From Aureisphaera galaxeae (GTDB taxonomy: Bacteria > Bacteroidota > Bacteroidia > Flavobacteriales > Flavobacteriaceae), in contig NZ_JAQQTF010000006.1 in NCBI RefSeq assembly GCF_028561275.1, positions 310,001-374,000 on the forward strand: a stretch of DNA of 64,000 nt. Reading direction: 5' to 3'. Below the pieces are notes generated by a model. It was not told the origin of the DNA, ran no database searches, and saw only the letters and a list, made by a program, of their open reading frames with translations. The translations under genes were made by a program, and so were the position numbers. This document shows positions 62,575 to 64,000 of this stretch, one piece after another (position 1 is the stretch's first letter; every line of letters begins with the position of its first letter).

Positions 62575-64000
62575 TTACCAATACAATCGTAATAGGAAGT
62601 TGGGAGTGAAGCCCAAAGAGAATTTATCGACTACTGTTATCGGGTCGTTAATGTTATTATTACCAAAGTATTCACGGCTTAGGTAATTCCGTTTGTTGTA
62701 TAGATTTCGAATGGAAAACCCAATCTTTCCCTTTAATGGACTTTCTTTGGAAAATCGGAAGGCGTAGGTTGTGGAAAGGTCCAGACGATGGTAATTGGGC
62801 AAACGTTCGGTATTGATTCCCTGAAAGAACAAATCATCGCTGGAAGGTACGGTTAAGGCTTCGGTAAAAGGGCGCCCTGTGTGCCAGTTCCACCCCATGG
62901 CTACCTGAAAATCTTTCAGTTGATAGGTCAAAGAGGCTGTCACATTGTGCCTAATGCTATTGCTTGCCGTAAAATAATCGTCATTATTCAGCTCGCGATA
63001 CTTACTCTGCACGCTGTTTATGGAATAGCTGAACCAGGTGTTGAAAGCCCCAAAACTCTTTTTAAGGTAAAAGTCTCCCCCAAGGATTTTCTGTTCCCCA
63101 ATGTGAAACTGGCTGTCCAACGGATTCAAAAAACCAAGGGCTAAAGCAGTGAGACCATCAATTTTCTTGTAGTAGGAGTCCACGTCTACCGTCCATCCTT
63201 TATTGTTATACACCAAACCGGCGGACACCTGATGGCTCCTAATAATGGGAAAAGTGCCTCCATCGGCCAAACGCCACAAACGGTTTTCTAAAGACAGATC
63301 GCTCAATACCGTTTCGTCTATTTCACTAATGATCTGACTCCGAACTTCCCCCGAAACCTGAAGCCTTAGGTTCTTAAATAGATCTTTGTAAATGAAAATG
63401 CGGGGTTCTACGCGAACGGCGTCCAAATTCTGAAAATAGCTTACCCTCGCTCCTACGGCAACATCGAATAAATCAGGATTTCTGTATTGGTAATTTCCAA
63501 ATAATGAATGCGTTTGCTCTACAGTCTGATCACTATCCAAAACAAAAGAGAGTTGCGCGGTTTCTAAAAAGGCGTAGCTCACATCTTTCAAGGAATACTG
63601 ATACCCCAGGGATAGTAGCTGATCATCCCGTGTTTCTATAAAAACTTCGGTAGCAGCTCCCGAATCGAAAATGACATTTTTCTTTTCAAAATCCGAAACT
63701 TGCTCTTCATTGTTAGACTCCAAAAAATTATAGGTAAAGCGGTATTTGGAAACCGATGCCGTTGTTTCTTGGCGCACCCGTTCGCTCCATTGGGCATTCC
63801 ATTGCAAACCATATCCTTCATTGTTTATTTCCAGAATATCATTCAGCATGGTTCCGTTGTCCACATCCCGTTCGCTCACCAAATAATCCAAATTATTGTC
63901 AATTTGAATGGTACTTAGGTGAATGCTATGTTTTTCATTGGGTTTATAGTTCACCTTGGCATTGTAATCTAAAAAGAAAAAGTCGTTGTTGGTATTCTCG
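62575..64000 (-). CDS. TonB-dependent receptor, C-terminal barrel (5' end outside window)
   Basis: The minus-strand frame continues past 63954 to the right edge without a stop (ENTNNDFFFLDYNAKV is in frame), so the gene begins outside. The visible about 475 residues are beta-barrel: alternating aromatic strands (FNTWFSYSINSVQSKYREL, WNWHTGRPF, IGFSIRNLYNKRNY) and a terminal aromatic strand (FLLRLYW). The GWNWHTGRP pattern is typical of receptors with a carboxypeptidase-like N-terminus. Ends 3 bp from tpx, convergent with it. Substrate unknown. Confidence 0.88.
   Translation of the reverse strand, partial: ENTNNDFFFLDYNAKVNYKPNEKHSIHLSTIQIDNNLDYLVSERDVDNGTMLNDILEINNEGYGLQWNAQWSERVRQETTASVSKYRFTYNFLESNNEEQVSDFEKKNVIFDSGAATEVFIETRDDQLLSLGYQYSLKDVSYAFLETAQLSFVLDSDQTVEQTHSLFGNYQYRNPDLFDVAVGARVSYFQNLDAVRVEPRIFIYKDLFKNLRLQVSGEVRSQIISEIDETVLSDLSLENRLWRLADGGTFPIIRSHQVSAGLVYNNKGWTVDVDSYYKKIDGLTALALGFLNPLDSQFHIGEQKILGGDFYLKKSFGAFNTWFSYSINSVQSKYRELNNDDYFTASNSIRHNVTASLTYQLKDFQVAMGWNWHTGRPFTEALTVPSSDDLFFQGINTERLPNYHRLDLSTTYAFRFSKESPLKGKIGFSIRNLYNKRNYLSREYFGNNNINDPITVVDKFSLGFTPNFLLRLYW

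Overview
The window looks like a chromosomal piece of a marine-type member of the Flavobacteriaceae (Bacteroidota). The signs are TonB-dependent receptors with STN and carboxypeptidase-like N-termini, DUF4249 lipoproteins, type IX secretion (T9SS) C-terminal sorting tails, HisKA_3 kinases paired with LuxR/NarL-type regulators, and promoters of the flavobacterial form TTG-N20-TAnnTTTG. Almost everything up to about 56.4 kb is on the minus strand. I found no rRNA, tRNA, intact insertion sequence or CRISPR array.

Region 1 (1-7830): the first 2428 codons of a non-ribosomal peptide synthetase, cut by the left edge, preceded by a NusG/UpxY-type antiterminator. Two adenylation pockets can be read: one alanine-like, one leucine-like. 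Region 2 (8232-12448): a regulatory block with a TPR histidine kinase, its response regulator, a tiny Asp-rich lipoprotein and a LytTR regulator with a degenerate receiver.

Region 3 (about 12.9-16.5 kb) is the most unusual part. A compact AT-rich three-gene operon encodes a cytosolic non-specific nuclease, a membrane-anchored CHAT (caspase-like) protease and a four-helix membrane protein with a large extracytoplasmic domain. It sits directly behind comM. On its far side lies a decayed second copy of the last ~20 codons of comM, sharing an exact 17-bp core, so the operon appears to be an island inserted at the comM 3' end. It is a candidate suicide or anti-phage module of a composition I do not recognise.

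Region 4 (18.1-29.8 kb): a translationally coupled outer-membrane operon (small secreted protein, TonB receptor, three tandem DUF4249 lipoproteins, a plug-domain protein) and a four-gene operon with a second kinase/regulator pair. Region 5 (29.9-40.5 kb): a glycolytic operon (pfkA, gap, a BadF-type sugar kinase, pgi) and a maltose-use operon (pgmB, GH65 phosphorylase, two GH13 lipoproteins); their upstream regions share a 10-bp palindromic motif. The gap at 40.55-40.99 kb carries signals for a plus-strand small RNA.

Region 6 (41-56.4 kb): an acyl-peptidase/esterase, DsbD, TilS, PabB, an FMN reductase, a small family of T9SS-exported lectin-fold proteins with decayed copies between them, an ankyrin protein, orphan small secreted proteins sharing a repeated operator-like element, Lpd, a CPBP membrane protease and an Lrp regulator. 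Region 7 (56.6-64 kb): divergently placed methionine gamma-lyase, a peptidase-S74 surface protein, an NhaC antiporter, two peroxiredoxins and the C-terminal part of another TonB receptor cut by the right edge.
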